Source of the DNA: Pseudomaricurvus albidus
Lineage (GTDB): Bacteria; Pseudomonadota; Gammaproteobacteria; Pseudomonadales; Cellvibrionaceae
Reading direction: 5' to 3'
Assembly (NCBI RefSeq): GCF_018863235.1
Contig: NZ_JAHKRS010000001.1
Span: forward strand, 663,958-727,957
DNA: 64,000 bases
A program made the translations under genes and the position numbers. This document shows positions 42,275 to 52,232 of the stretch, one piece after another. How positions within the stretch are numbered: the stretch's first letter is position 1; every line of letters begins with the position of its first letter. The notes beneath the pieces were generated by a model, which was not told the DNA's origin, made no database searches, and worked only from the letters and a program-made list of their open reading frames with translations.

Positions 42275-44380
42275 TTAACGTGTTTTGCCCGTGCCATACA
42301 CCGAGTCCAGAGCTTTTTGACACTGTCCTTTTTCTGCGGTCGCGCGGTCGATCAAGCCGGTATAGAGAAAAGACATGCCTCCGGTCAGGAAGGCCGCGCC
42401 ACCGCTCAACAACAGACCTTTTTTATTCAGGCCGACGTGAGGATCGCTGAGTGTGCCGCTAAGTTTAACAAACGGTGTAACAAACATGTCGGCACTGACG
42501 CCAACACCTTTGCGAGGTTTGGTGTTGAATTCAATATTGAGCGTTTCATCGTTGAGATCCACTTCGCCACCGCCGACGACCATCAGTTTCTCGCTTTGCA
42601 GCAGGAAGCCGCTGATGTCGCCCTTGCCCGAGATAAAGTCGATGGCAAAGACACTGCATTCCCAATCCGTAAACTCTTCGTTCTTGGCAAAGGGATTCAG
42701 CGCACTGATCAGTTGGGCCAGAATGTCACCGGAAAACTTGTCGATCATTTGGTTGCTGACGCGCCCCGGTCCCTGTGTGGTGATCAGTTTACCGTTCAGG
42801 TTGGCGGCAAGTGCCCGGGGTGTGGCGCCCAGGGTTTGCAGATCGGCATCGATTCGGGTCACGGGTATTTGATCCTTGGGCACGGACTTGCCTGAAAGCA
42901 CACTGATCTTAAAGTCGGTGGCGCGGGCTTTTATATCGAGCCTGGCCTGTTCGCCTGTTGGTTTGAGTTGCAATTGGTAGTCGACTTTACCCTCCACCAG
43001 ACCTTCAAACTGGTTGTCGATAAAGAGTCCGTCTTTGTTATTTTTGGCGACCAGTTGTACGTTTCTGAGTTCTATTGGCGGCATCACATAGCGACCGATT
43101 TGCAGCCTGGCGTCCAGGTCCAGTCTCGAAAGCTGTTCCAGTGGCAAGGGGGTTTCATCGAACACATAACCGCCGGATGATGGGTTGCTGTTGTTAGCCC
43201 GAGTGTTCCCCTGTGATTTCTGTTCGTCGCTATCGGATATAAAGGCAGACAGGTCCAGCAACTCGGAGCGGGCGTCCAGCCGGATAACGGGGTGGTCGCC
43301 GGGCGTAAAATGCGCGTTGCCGGTTAAGGTGTTTTTATCGAGGCTGATCAGGAAGGATGTCAGATCTATCTGGCTGGAGGTTGCGGTCAGTGCGGTTTTG
43401 ACTTTAAAGGGCAGCTTGGGTAGATCGGCCCGCAGGTAAGAGAGATTGTCCCCGGATGCCTCGACATCCATATCGAGACCGGGAGTGGCCGGATCAATTT
43501 CGCCATCCAGTCGCAGCTCCAGCCCACTGAGGCTGGCCACCAGATTGTTCAGCAGCAGCTTGCCACCGTCCACCGCCACATTGCCTTTCAGTGACAGCGC
43601 CTCGGCGGGCAGATTGTCTACCTCCAGCCAGGGCCCCAGTTTATCCAGCGTGCCGAGTGAGGCATCAATATCGACGGTCTTGTCGTGATAGTCGTATTCA
43701 GAGGTCAGGGTGAGATCCTCGGCGCTGGCATTGAGCACAATATGACGGCCAACGACCTGAGCGTCGAAGGCGATGGGCGTTTCCGCGAGACTGCCGGTTG
43801 CCCTGGCCTGCCATTCAGACGTGTTGCCGGAAATGTTCAGCTGATCGAGCAGGGCTTCCATGTCATCGCTGTCGGGTTTGCGCATCAGCACGCGCACGTT
43901 GTTGACAGACGCGGCGAGAATTTCAACCGGCAGCGACAGTTCCAGTGCGGATTCCGATGGCGCGGGTTCGGCGTCGTCGGTTTCGGCCTCACCCATTGCC
44001 CAATTGGATTCCCCGTCGGCATTGCTCTCATAGAGCACATCGATGTTACTGATTTCCAGTGTGCGAACTACAATGGGCTGTGAGAAGAGGGATTTTAAAT
44101 CAACGACCACAAAGGCTTTTTCGGCGGTCAGCATGTGGGGTTGCGAGCCCCAGTCCGGACTGCCGAGGCTGGCCTGTTCGATCAACAGGGTGGGCGTTGG
44201 CAGTGCCTTGAAATAGAAATCGCCGTCGATGCGAAATTCCCGCCCGGTGGCCTCAGTCACCAGGGTTTCGATTTTGGGTTTGAGAAAGCGAAAATCCGAC
44301 AACCAGAGAAACAGCCCGGCAATGACTATCAGCGTGCCGAGGGTCGCAAGGAGAGCCAGCAAGAGTCTTCGCAGTGACAT
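42275..44380 (-). CDS. AsmA family protein, second copy
   Basis: A 701-residue protein with an N-terminal membrane helix (residues about 7-27) and a long periplasmic beta-groove (FLKPKIETLVTEATGREFRIDGDFYFKALPTP; C-terminal AsmA_2 domain). A short Asp/Glu/Ser-rich linker lies at about 130-145. Members are linked to lipid transfer between membranes. It is distinct in sequence from the AsmA-like protein at 9987. The Na/Pi gene downstream begins inside its last codons in the other reading register, with starts overlapping only if the longest frame is used. Confidence 0.88.
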   Translation of the reverse strand: MSLRRLLLALLATLGTLIVIAGLFLWLSDFRFLKPKIETLVTEATGREFRIDGDFYFKALPTPTLLIEQASLGSPDWGSQPHMLTAEKAFVVVDLKSLFSQPIVVRTLEISNIDVLYESNADGESNWAMGEAETDDAEPAPSESALELSLPVEILAASVNNVRVLMRKPDSDDMEALLDQLNISGNTSEWQARATGSLAETPIAFDAQVVGRHIVLNASAEDLTLTSEYDYHDKTVDIDASLGTLDKLGPWLEVDNLPAEALSLKGNVAVDGGKLLLNNLVASLSGLELRLDGEIDPATPGLDMDVEASGDNLSYLRADLPKLPFKVKTALTATSSQIDLTSFLISLDKNTLTGNAHFTPGDHPVIRLDARSELLDLSAFISDSDEQKSQGNTRANNSNPSSGGYVFDETPLPLEQLSRLDLDARLQIGRYVMPPIELRNVQLVAKNNKDGLFIDNQFEGLVEGKVDYQLQLKPTGEQARLDIKARATDFKISVLSGKSVPKDQIPVTRIDADLQTLGATPRALAANLNGKLITTQGPGRVSNQMIDKFSGDILAQLISALNPFAKNEEFTDWECSVFAIDFISGKGDISGFLLQSEKLMVVGGGEVDLNDETLNIEFNTKPRKGVGVSADMFVTPFVKLSGTLSDPHVGLNKKGLLLSGGAAFLTGGMSFLYTGLIDRATAEKGQCQKALDSVYGTGKTR

Positions 44381-44573
44381 GACAGAGTCCGCTACACACA
44401 GGGGTAGGTCTTAGTATAGTCGGTTAAGACTGTATCGCATGGGCGTGCTTTATTAGGATGGAGTGGCTGCTGATTTGGGCTCAGGGCGTGCGGATAACGT
44501 GTTAACGCGGTAATCTGTCATCTGTATCGGATCACAAACCATCGCCCACACAATAGGTTGGAGTAAGTTGTCT

Positions 44574-45107
44574 ATGAAGGTCATGACATCCGTCAAAACA
44601 CGGCTGGGTTCAGCGTTACTGGCCACTGGTGCCCTGCTGGTGGGCTGTGCGTCGGAACCGCCGGTACCGCCGCTGACCATTGGCGACTCGGTGAATTTAA
44701 AAGACGTCACCGATCAGAATCACCAGCCGTTCGCTCATCAGGAGGATATGAAAGTGCTGATGTTTGTCGAGGGGATGGAAGCCAAGGAGCTGGTGCGTGA
44801 AAGCCTTGAGACGATTGATACCCGCTGCATGAAAGACGGCGAGCTGGTGTATCTGGCGAACATCAGCAGGATGCCAAGCATTATCTCCCAATTGGTTGCG
44901 GTACCCGCCATGCGCGACTATCCGTATCCTGTGTGGCTGGATTGGGGTGGCGAGGCATCACTGGGGCTGCCGGTTCGTGAAGATCAGGTCACGGTGCTCT
45001 CTCTGGATCGACAGTCCATCGTCAGAGCCGATTACTATGAGAGTACTTCCGATCTGTCCCGTTTCCTGACCACTCTCTGTGGCCCCGCAAGCCAGGAGAG
45101 CCCGTAA
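44574..45107 (+). CDS. Lipoprotein of unknown function
   Basis: About 177 residues with lipobox LVGC (about residue 24), then PPVPPLTIGDSVNLKDVTD and a possible thioredoxin-like fold (KVLMFVEGMEAKELVRES...TRCMKDGELVYLANIS) without a CxxC. No family assigned. AGTAAGT is the only weak ribosome site; a second start at 44568 differs by two residues. Confidence 0.65.
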   Translation: MKVMTSVKTRLGSALLATGALLVGCASEPPVPPLTIGDSVNLKDVTDQNHQPFAHQEDMKVLMFVEGMEAKELVRESLETIDTRCMKDGELVYLANISRMPSIISQLVAVPAMRDYPYPVWLDWGGEASLGLPVREDQVTVLSLDRQSIVRADYYESTSDLSRFLTTLCGPASQESP

Positions 45108-45140
45108 CCGAGGGCTCGACTAATTCAGCCTGGACAGAGG

Positions 45141-46079
45141 CTAATATCCTTTCTGCCGGTCAACCGTGGGCGGCAGTTCACCGGTCTGCTGGTAGCGATT
45201 AATGTTGTCGGCGACAATCCGGCTGGCCGATGCAACGGTGGTGGGGGCCGAGATATGAGGCAGTAGCGTGATGTGCGGATGTGTCCAGAAAGGGTGGTCA
45301 CGGGGGAGCGGCTCCTGGTCAAATACATCCAGCACCGCGTGGCAAAGCTGACCGCTGTCCAGAGCCTGCAGCAGGGCCTCATCATCGACGGTGCCTCCGC
45401 GCCCAAAATTGATCAGGGCCGCGCCGCGCTTGCAGGCCGAGAGACGTTGCTGATCCATCAAATGACGAGTTTCCGGAGTCAGAGGCAGCAGATTGACGAC
45501 GATATCCGATTGAGCCAGCAGCTCAAGCAGTCCGTCCTGACCGTGAAAACCGGGCAAGCCGGAGTTGTCCCTGGGGGTGCGACTCCAGCCCGAGACCGGA
45601 AAGCCCAGCTGCTGCAGGCTTTGGGCACTGGCCAGCCCCAGCTGTCCCAGTCCCAAAATACCGATACACCTTTCCGTCGCAGGAGTGTAAGGCCGTTGCT
45701 GCCACAATCGCTGGTTCTGCTGATGCCGATAGGCGGGCATATCCCGATGCAGGTACAGTGTCCAGGCGAGTACCGCTTCCACCATGGTTTGGGTGAGTAC
45801 CGGATCGATCAGACGCACAATACGGAAGCTTGTGTCAGGCAGCTCGGCCAGCATGCGCTCCACTCCGGCCCAGACACTGTGTACCCAGATCAGGTTGGTC
45901 AGGGCTGCCAGTTGTTGTGGGTCCGGATTGGCGACAATGGCCAGCTGACATTGCTGTTGCTGTTTTGGCGTCAGTTGATCGAGCCGGCAGACGCTGGCGT
46001 TTTCCAGAAGCGGGTCGATGGTGTCGATCCACTGTTGTTGCTCGTGATCTGACAGGCGGCTGATAAAGGGGATAATCAT
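45141..46079 (-). CDS. D-2-hydroxyacid dehydrogenase, GhrA-like
   Basis: About 312 residues from ATG 46079 (frame open to 46145). NAD(P)-binding GILGLGQLGLASAQSL, then the substrate-binding Arg in INFGRGGTVDDEAL, catalytic Glu in FDQEPLPRDHPFW and His in LLPHISAPT. GhrA-type enzymes reduce glyoxylate and hydroxypyruvate. The catalytic set is complete. Confidence 0.88.
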   Translation of the reverse strand: MIIPFISRLSDHEQQQWIDTIDPLLENASVCRLDQLTPKQQQQCQLAIVANPDPQQLAALTNLIWVHSVWAGVERMLAELPDTSFRIVRLIDPVLTQTMVEAVLAWTLYLHRDMPAYRHQQNQRLWQQRPYTPATERCIGILGLGQLGLASAQSLQQLGFPVSGWSRTPRDNSGLPGFHGQDGLLELLAQSDIVVNLLPLTPETRHLMDQQRLSACKRGAALINFGRGGTVDDEALLQALDSGQLCHAVLDVFDQEPLPRDHPFWTHPHITLLPHISAPTTVASASRIVADNINRYQQTGELPPTVDRQKGY

Positions 46080-46227
46080 AAAGCTCGGAGTCTGGTCGTC
46101 AGTTGAAGCGTCAAAAATAAAGAATATAAACTTAAAACCAGACAAAAGCTGGTATCAGCTGTACTTTACGTTATCTACCGGTTTTTTCCGCTAGACTTTA
46201 TCGCACTTGTTTCAGAAGGAGAAACCC

Positions 46228-46794
46228 ATGTCCTTACTCATCGCAGGCGTGCTGCTGTGGTCCTTGTCTCATCTGTCACTGGCGCTGGCCCCCCAGTTCA
46301 AGGCGGGTGTTGTTGCAAAAATTGGTCTGCTGCCCTGGAAAGGGTTGTTTGCGCTGGTGGTGTTGTTGTCCCTGGTGATGATCATCTTTGGCTGGCGTTC
46401 AGCCATACCGTCCATGATCTGGGTGCCGCCGGCCGGCATGCGCCATGTGACCATGGCTCTGGTGCCCATTGCCTTGGTGCTGTTCTTCGCCGCTCGTGCG
46501 CCCACGGATATCAAACGCGTTATACGTCACCCGCAACTGACCGGCGTTAAACTCTGGGCGGTGGCGCATTTGCTGAGTAATGGCGACAGTCGCTCACTGG
46601 TGGCTTTTGGTGGCCTGCTGGTGTGGGCCGTACTGGAAGTCATTTTTATCAATCGCCGCGATGGCAAAAGCTGGACGCGCCCCGAACCGGTGGGCTGGAT
46701 GAAGACTGCGGTCAGTACCATTGTCGCCCTGGTGATTACCGGCGGTATCGTGCATTTTCACCAATATTTATCGGGCATTCCGCTGGTCAGTTAA
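46228..46794 (+). CDS. NnrU family membrane protein
   Basis: A 188-residue protein from ATG 46228 (AAGGAGAAA site) with five or six helices and NnrU features (LSHLSLALAPQFKA; HPQLTGVKLWAVAHLLSNGD). NnrU is associated with denitrification in some alphaproteobacteria and is related to isoprenoid-reaction proteins; function is unsettled. No nitrogen-oxide genes are near. Confidence 0.9.
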   Translation: MSLLIAGVLLWSLSHLSLALAPQFKAGVVAKIGLLPWKGLFALVVLLSLVMIIFGWRSAIPSMIWVPPAGMRHVTMALVPIALVLFFAARAPTDIKRVIRHPQLTGVKLWAVAHLLSNGDSRSLVAFGGLLVWAVLEVIFINRRDGKSWTRPEPVGWMKTAVSTIVALVITGGIVHFHQYLSGIPLVS

Positions 46795-46848
46795 CCGGGA
46801 ATAAACCCCACAAAATACAATACCAACATCTGCTCTGGAGAAATCATC

Positions 46849-47367
46849 ATGCCCTTATCGCTTCATGCTGCTTTTGTCCCTTCCTGTTTGCAATTGCTCG
46901 GCTCCATGACGCATCTGCTGAACAAGGCGGAAGCCTGGTGTCAGGAAAATACTATTGCACCGGATGATCTTATACAGGCAAAACTGGCAGACGATATGCT
47001 GCCTTTTGCCTATCAGATTAAATCGACGGCGGTGCATTCAGAGCTGGCAATACGCAGTTTGAGCGAGGGAGTATTTTCTCCGGATATGACACCGCCGCCG
47101 CAAGACTTTGCCGGTCTGCACCAGTGTATCAATCAGGCGGTTGAATATCTGAGCGGTGTGGCCGAGGCAGATTTGGAGGCGGTGATCGGCAAGCCCATGC
47201 AGTTCAAGATGGGTAACTTTGAACTGAATTTCACAGCCGAGAATTTCCTGCTGTCGTTTTCGCAGCCCAATTTCTATTTTCACGCGACCACAGCCTACGA
47301 TATTTTGCGTGAACAAGGATTGAAGATTGGCAAGGCTGATTATCTGGGTCGCCCGCGGGTTGTTTGA
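46849..47367 (+). CDS. DUF1993 family protein
   Basis: A 172-residue helical protein of the DUF1993 group, which has a DinB-like fold: FVPSCLQLLGSMTHLLNKAEAWC, MLPFAYQIKSTAVHSE, and the conserved end FSQPNFYFHATTAYDILREQGLKIGKADYLG. Metal-ligand His residues of DinB may be partly present. Function unknown. Confidence 0.88.
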   Translation: MPLSLHAAFVPSCLQLLGSMTHLLNKAEAWCQENTIAPDDLIQAKLADDMLPFAYQIKSTAVHSELAIRSLSEGVFSPDMTPPPQDFAGLHQCINQAVEYLSGVAEADLEAVIGKPMQFKMGNFELNFTAENFLLSFSQPNFYFHATTAYDILREQGLKIGKADYLGRPRVV

Positions 47368-47463
47368 AGGGATTGTGTCAGCACATGCGCAAGCCCAGTA
47401 AAGGTTGCGGGGGCTTGTGAAAAGCGTTGACAGCCTGCCGAAGGGTTTCGGTGTAAAAATTGA

Positions 47464-48045
47464 GTGTATTGGAAGCCAATATTGAATGTGATCAGACGTT
47501 TATCCATATTGCTTATCGCTTTTCTGTTCGGCTGTAGCTCGTCCGGCGTGTTCGAGTCTGATCCTGAGCTTCATGTCATTGGCGTGTATGAAGGAACATA
47601 CCCGGAGGACGATGATCGTCCCTGGCATGCAAAGTGTGACGGTCTTGGTCTGATGGACTGTCACCAGAAAATGACTCAGCGAAAGAGAGCGATGGGTGGC
47701 GAGGTGGTCGTCAATGTCTCCATTACAGATACACCGCTGGTGCTTGCCTTTTCCGCCTACGATAAAACCCGATGGGTCGTTAAGCTTAAAAAAGGTGTGA
47801 TACTGGATAAAGTCATTCTCAGTGGTTATCACCCACAGTCCATTGAAGGTATTCCCGAAGATACACCGATAGAAGTTTATACCTATGAGCCGTCGCCTTG
47901 CCCGAAGTGCTATCAGGGCAGTGTGTACTTCTATTCTTATAAGACGGTACCCGATAAGTTGACAACGATTACAGGGATGTCGGCAACCACCCGGCAGGGA
48001 ATGTATAAAGGCAAAGAGTTTTCCATATTTCCAGATGAAACATGA
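47464..48045 (+). CDS. Putative lipoprotein, unknown
   Basis: A 193-residue product from GTG 47464; GTG at 47488 is an alternative. A signal peptide with lipobox LFGC (about residue 24) precedes a small beta-rich domain with two Cys pairs (KCDGLGLMDC and PCPKC). No family recognised. A loose hairpin with AAAGAGGC / GCCTCTTT arms at 48112-48178 may end its transcript. Confidence 0.6.
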   Translation: MYWKPILNVIRRLSILLIAFLFGCSSSGVFESDPELHVIGVYEGTYPEDDDRPWHAKCDGLGLMDCHQKMTQRKRAMGGEVVVNVSITDTPLVLAFSAYDKTRWVVKLKKGVILDKVILSGYHPQSIEGIPEDTPIEVYTYEPSPCPKCYQGSVYFYSYKTVPDKLTTITGMSATTRQGMYKGKEFSIFPDET

Positions 48046-48226
48046 TGTTTGTCTTGGGTCGAATTCAGACGCTTGAGAATCCTGGCGATCGGTTGCATTA
48101 ATTTCAAATAAAAAGAGGCAAAAGAGTTACGTGTTGATCGGCTTAATAAACCGCCAATAAATAATCCTTCAGCCTCTTTAAACAGAAGCCGTGTTCATTG
48201 CCAGGTAATAATGGCATTCAGTGAAA

Positions 48227-49168
48227 TCAATGTGTCAGTTGTTTGCAGATTTCACGGATGTGCCGAAGGTCTGTCCCACAGCAACCGCCCAACACCGTAA
48301 GGTGTGCGTCGTTTTTACGCAGTTCTGTCAGCTCCTTGCCAAACGCAATCGGATTGCCGTCATCCAGTGTTTCCGCGTTATCCAGTTCTGCGTGACTGAG
48401 GCAGGAGGCATTGCCACGCAAACCTTTCAGGCGTTGATGCCAGGGCGCGTCAACGGCAAACAGGTGATCAAAATGACTGGGGTGAGCACAGTTGATCATG
48501 TAGTACGCCGGCCCCTGGTTCGTTTGTTCATCCACCTGGGCAATGGCATCTTCCAGCGTTTCCCCGGTGGGCAGTTTGCCGTCGGTTTCTACCGTAAAGG
48601 AAATGCATGCAGGCAACCCAGCGTCTTGTGCCGCTCGCGTGACGCCGATGGCCTCATCAATATAATTGAGCGTCAGTGCGGCAATCATATCCACATTGGC
48701 TTCGGCAAAGGTCTGGATTTGCGTGCTGTGATAACGCGCGGCTTCAGTTGCATTCATGCAGGCCTCCGGGGTGTAACCGTCGCCGCGCGGGCCAAGGCAA
48801 CCGCTGATGACAATCGGACTGTGTTCGGTTTCAAATTCCTGACGGATATGCGCCAGTAACTGCACGGCAGCAATATTCAACTTCCGCAACGCCTCGGGTG
48901 CATCACCGATTTTTTCTCCCCAATCGGTATTTGCCCGCCAGGTGGGTGTCTCCAGAATCAAACCGACTTTATAGCGGGCGGCCAGCTGTGCGTAATGTTG
49001 GTAGTAATCATAAAGTGTGGCGTAGCCTGCCTCATCGCGAAGCAGATCGTAAGACGCAAATTCTGGCAGGTTGATATTCATGTTAAAACACAGGTCGGTC
49101 TCAAGACCGCCGTCGGTGATGCACACCTTGCCGTTAAGTTGCGGTAACTGTTGTTGATAAATGCCCAT
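48227..49168 (-). CDS. Homocysteine S-methyltransferase family protein
   Basis: A 313-residue protein with a TIM-barrel and the zinc-site cysteines of the family: Cys in MINCAHPSHF and the paired Cys in VLGGCCGTDLRHI. The N-terminus ITDGGLETDL is typical. Such enzymes methylate homocysteine from S-methylmethionine or betaine-type donors; the donor is not clear. A strong AGGAGAAG precedes the ATG at 49168. Confidence 0.9.
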   Translation of the reverse strand: MGIYQQQLPQLNGKVCITDGGLETDLCFNMNINLPEFASYDLLRDEAGYATLYDYYQHYAQLAARYKVGLILETPTWRANTDWGEKIGDAPEALRKLNIAAVQLLAHIRQEFETEHSPIVISGCLGPRGDGYTPEACMNATEAARYHSTQIQTFAEANVDMIAALTLNYIDEAIGVTRAAQDAGLPACISFTVETDGKLPTGETLEDAIAQVDEQTNQGPAYYMINCAHPSHFDHLFAVDAPWHQRLKGLRGNASCLSHAELDNAETLDDGNPIAFGKELTELRKNDAHLTVLGGCCGTDLRHIREICKQLTH

Positions 49169-49425
49169 CGTCTTCTCCTGAAATTCTCTTTTATTCTGTA
49201 AAACACATTTCGTGTTGACCGTCAGGCGGTCACTGTTGATAGAACCTCCCTGTTCTCAGGAGGTTTAGATTAAGACGTTACACCCTGCCGGACTAGTGAA
49301 CTGACGGTACTTTTTATCGAAAAAAATTAATCGACATAAAAACAACGTGTTACAGTTAATGAGTTAGCCGGGCACTAAAATTTCGCGGTCAGGACAAACA
49401 AAACTGAACCCGGAGTACAGTAATC

Positions 49426-50127
49426 ATGACATCGAAACCGACATCATCAGAGGAGCCCTTGCCGGGGGGATCATCTCCTAAAGAAAGTACATCGAAAGAA
49501 ACGTCGGGCAAGGCTGCGTCTGCCAAGGGCAATATCACACGCAATAACATTATGGATATTGCAGAGCGCCGTATTTTACAAAAAGGATTTTCGGCGACAT
49601 CCATCGAGGAAATTATTAACGAAGCGGGTATCTCAAAGGGCGGTTTCTTCTATCATTTTGACGGCAAAGATGACCTGGCCTATGCCCTGATGCAACGCTA
49701 TCGGGAACAGGATGCCTTCCTGTTCAGCGGGTTGTTTCGGCGAGCGGAAGAGCTGCTGGATGATCCACTGCAACAAATGCTGTTGTTTATCAAGTTACTG
49801 GCCGAAATGATGGACGAACTGGAAGACTTGCACCCCGGCTGTCTTGTCGCGTCTTTCACCTACGAATCCAACGAGGTCAACGAACAGGTCAAGTTGATCA
49901 CCGCCGACAGTGTGATGGATTGGCGGGCACTGTTTTCGCAACAATTAGAAAAAGTGCATCAACATTACACGCCAAAACTGGACGTGGAAATTTCGGATCT
50001 GGCGGATATGTTGTCTACCGTTATTGAAGGAGGCATCGTGGTGTCGCGAGCCCTCTGTGATAAAAAACTGCTGGTGCGCCAGCTGCTGGAATACCGTAAC
50101 TACATTCGGCTGTTGTACGAGGCGTAA
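49426..50127 (+). CDS. TetR family regulator
   Basis: A 233-residue protein with a charged Ser/Lys-rich N-terminal tail of 40 residues, then the TetR HTH (RNNIMDIAERRILQKGFSATSIEEIINEAGISKGGFFYHFDGKDDL) and a helical ligand domain. It is divergent from the homocysteine methyltransferase gene, with 257 bp between, so it may control it. Unusual long N-terminal tail. Confidence 0.9.
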   Translation: MTSKPTSSEEPLPGGSSPKESTSKETSGKAASAKGNITRNNIMDIAERRILQKGFSATSIEEIINEAGISKGGFFYHFDGKDDLAYALMQRYREQDAFLFSGLFRRAEELLDDPLQQMLLFIKLLAEMMDELEDLHPGCLVASFTYESNEVNEQVKLITADSVMDWRALFSQQLEKVHQHYTPKLDVEISDLADMLSTVIEGGIVVSRALCDKKLLVRQLLEYRNYIRLLYEA

Positions 50128-50194
50128 CCCAGTCAAATACAAGGGGCAGTGGCGTGGTGTTTGACAGAACGGTATCTGTAAGCGAGATCAAAAT

Positions 50195-50601
50195 ATGTTT
50201 TTGATCAAAGCGATAGCGATCTGGTTGGTGATGGTATTGGCGGCAATAGCCAACGGGCTTCTGCGTGAAAAATCTTAACCGTTTATCTGGGCGAGTCAGT
50301 GGCATTACCCGCTAGCGGGATTTTGCTATCTGTTTTTATTCTGATCATTGTTTATAACGCCATCGATTATATTGTGCCTAAAACAGTCTCCACTTGTTTG
50401 GCGCTTGGAATATTTTGGGTTGGCCTGACATTGATGTTTGAATACGGATTGGGTTACTTTGTTCTGGGAAAAGAGATCAGCGAAATAAATCAGGTGTTTA
50501 ATGTCTCCAGTGGCAACCTGTTTGTGTGGGTTGTGGTTGTGACTTTATGGAGTCCGCTTCTTATTGCGTATTTAAAAGGATATGTCGGGAATGATCGATA
50601 A
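50195..50601 (+). pseudogene. Four-helix membrane protein split by a -1 frameshift
   Basis: The first frame (50195-50278) gives 26 residues of membrane protein ending NGLLREK, then stops. The second frame begins upstream of its own GTG with ILTVYLGESVALPASG, which continues the same protein. One extra A in the AAAAA run at 50266-50270 restores a single frame of about 135 residues. This is either a broken gene, a programmed slip at a homopolymer, or a base missing from the assembly. The family is small and uncharacterised. Confidence 0.7.
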
Positions 50602-50620
50602 CCCGTTCAGGCGTGTGTAG

Positions 50621-51028
50621 ATGCCGTATAAAAGGAACCCTGTGAACTTTATCTCTCGCTACTTAAAGAACAGAGCCATCAAATCGTATGTGCTCAAGCT
50701 GGCACCGTTACTGAGCAAACGCTATGGCGTATCGGATCAATACACGGTCGGTCAGATTTCACGAACGATTCAGCAATATAAGCTCAACTCCCGGTTCATT
50801 GCCTACGCGATTGCGCTCTACCGGTTTGAAGCGTCCTTCAATACGATAACCCGGCATCAAATAGATCAGCCATTCCTGGATCAATTACGCGCAGAATTGG
50901 CAAATCTGTTAGCTCTGAATCCTAAGTTTACCGCCAGGGATATACTCGCACTGGCAGCGCCAGCAGGATGGAAAGGTGATATGCACACCAACTGGGAAGC
51001 AAACCGGCACGGTAAAACCGGCTTCTGA
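50621..51028 (+). CDS. Uncharacterised small soluble protein
   Basis: About 128-135 residues, likely from GTG 50643 or ATG 50621. Helical (RYLKNRAIKSYVLKLAPLLSKRYG; GQISRTIQQYKLNSRFIAYAIALYRFEASF) with a C-terminal WKGDMHTNWEANRHGKTGF. It resembles small proteins of the DUF6559 type. No signal peptide, no known role. Confidence 0.65.
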   Translation: MPYKRNPVNFISRYLKNRAIKSYVLKLAPLLSKRYGVSDQYTVGQISRTIQQYKLNSRFIAYAIALYRFEASFNTITRHQIDQPFLDQLRAELANLLALNPKFTARDILALAAPAGWKGDMHTNWEANRHGKTGF

Positions 51029-51049
51029 AACCTTTGGCAAAGGGGGCTG

Positions 51050-52015
51050 CTACCCAACCCCCACAGTCGCACGACGCAGCGTTCTCGCCGGCGTCTCACC
51101 AAAGCGGGTGCGGTAGGCCCGTGAAAAGTTGCTGACGTGGCTGTAGCCCACTTTTTCGGCAACCTCGCTTACTGAGAGTTCGCCGCTTGCCAGCCAGCGG
51201 TGGGCGGCGGTCATCCTTTCGTTGCGCACATACTCGGCACAGCTAAGCTGGAATTTTTGTCGAAACAACTGATCCAGACGGTTTTCGGTGAGGCTTGCCA
51301 TCTCCGCCAGACTGGCAATGCCAAGTGCGCCATGCAGATGGTTTCCGATATGCCCAATGATGTCGGCCAGTGCCTGTTGTTCCCAAACGAGAATGTGGTC
51401 TTCGCTCTCGTTCTCTTCACAGAACAGTTCGATGATCTCTGCCATAAACAGGTTGGCAATGCCTTCCAGTTTCAGCAGTCGGGCACTGCCACGGGCATGG
51501 CCGTCAAACAGGTTGCTGCCCAATTGCCGCAGGCGCTGGCTGGGTGAAAAGGACTGGCCAAGCTGAAATTCACCAAACGCTTCTTCACTGAACAGTGAAA
51601 GCCGATCGGGCAGTTTGTCTCCGAAACGTTTTTTTAACGGTGCCAGTGTGGAGGCGACACCTACGTGGCGAATGAGCTGCCCTTTTTGCAGCTGAAAGCA
51701 GCTGCCGGACGGATCCACGCGCATCAGCAATGCCGAGTCCGGGGTCAGGCTGAAGGTGCTGCCGTTGGGGTATGACAGCTGGGATTCTCCCAGTAAATGC
51801 ATGGCAGAACCCAGCCACGGCTCTTTGAAACTGTTTTGCACCTGCACTGAACAATCCTCCAGCGCTTCGTACTCCATACGATAGAGCACCATCCCGCTGG
51901 CAAATTCCAGACGTTCCATGCGGCCGCGAATGCCGGGCAGGTCAATAGACTGCCCTCCACCCATATCGGCTGTAACCGTGCGGCGGTTATTGCTGTTTTT
52001 TGAATTCTTCATCAT
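51050..52015 (-). CDS. AraC family transcriptional regulator
   Basis: A 321-residue protein; the C-terminal 100 residues carry two HTHs (GIASLAEMASLTENRLDQLFRQKF; LSVSEVAEKVGYSHVSNFSRAYRTRFGETPARTLRR), the latter the AraC signature. The N-terminal 200 residues are an unassigned sensor region. It lies 217 bp from the divergent tpsA gene and is the nearest candidate to control it. Confidence 0.9.
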   Translation of the reverse strand: MMKNSKNSNNRRTVTADMGGGQSIDLPGIRGRMERLEFASGMVLYRMEYEALEDCSVQVQNSFKEPWLGSAMHLLGESQLSYPNGSTFSLTPDSALLMRVDPSGSCFQLQKGQLIRHVGVASTLAPLKKRFGDKLPDRLSLFSEEAFGEFQLGQSFSPSQRLRQLGSNLFDGHARGSARLLKLEGIANLFMAEIIELFCEENESEDHILVWEQQALADIIGHIGNHLHGALGIASLAEMASLTENRLDQLFRQKFQLSCAEYVRNERMTAAHRWLASGELSVSEVAEKVGYSHVSNFSRAYRTRFGETPARTLRRATVGVG

Positions 52016-52232
52016 GACGGCATATTACCTGAAATCATGAGCCGGCCGCTTTATGTCCGATCGTTATTCATAAGGAAAATGATAAAAGCCCGGAAAATGA
52101 CATGTGTGTGAACTGGTTCTCAATGTCGCTGAACTCTACCCTAGTGCGTTTAACGGAAATCACATGCAGGGGCTTGTCCTTGCCCATCCCGGGCCAGAGA
52201 CACTCTTCCCGTGACACCCCCGAGGGAACGCC

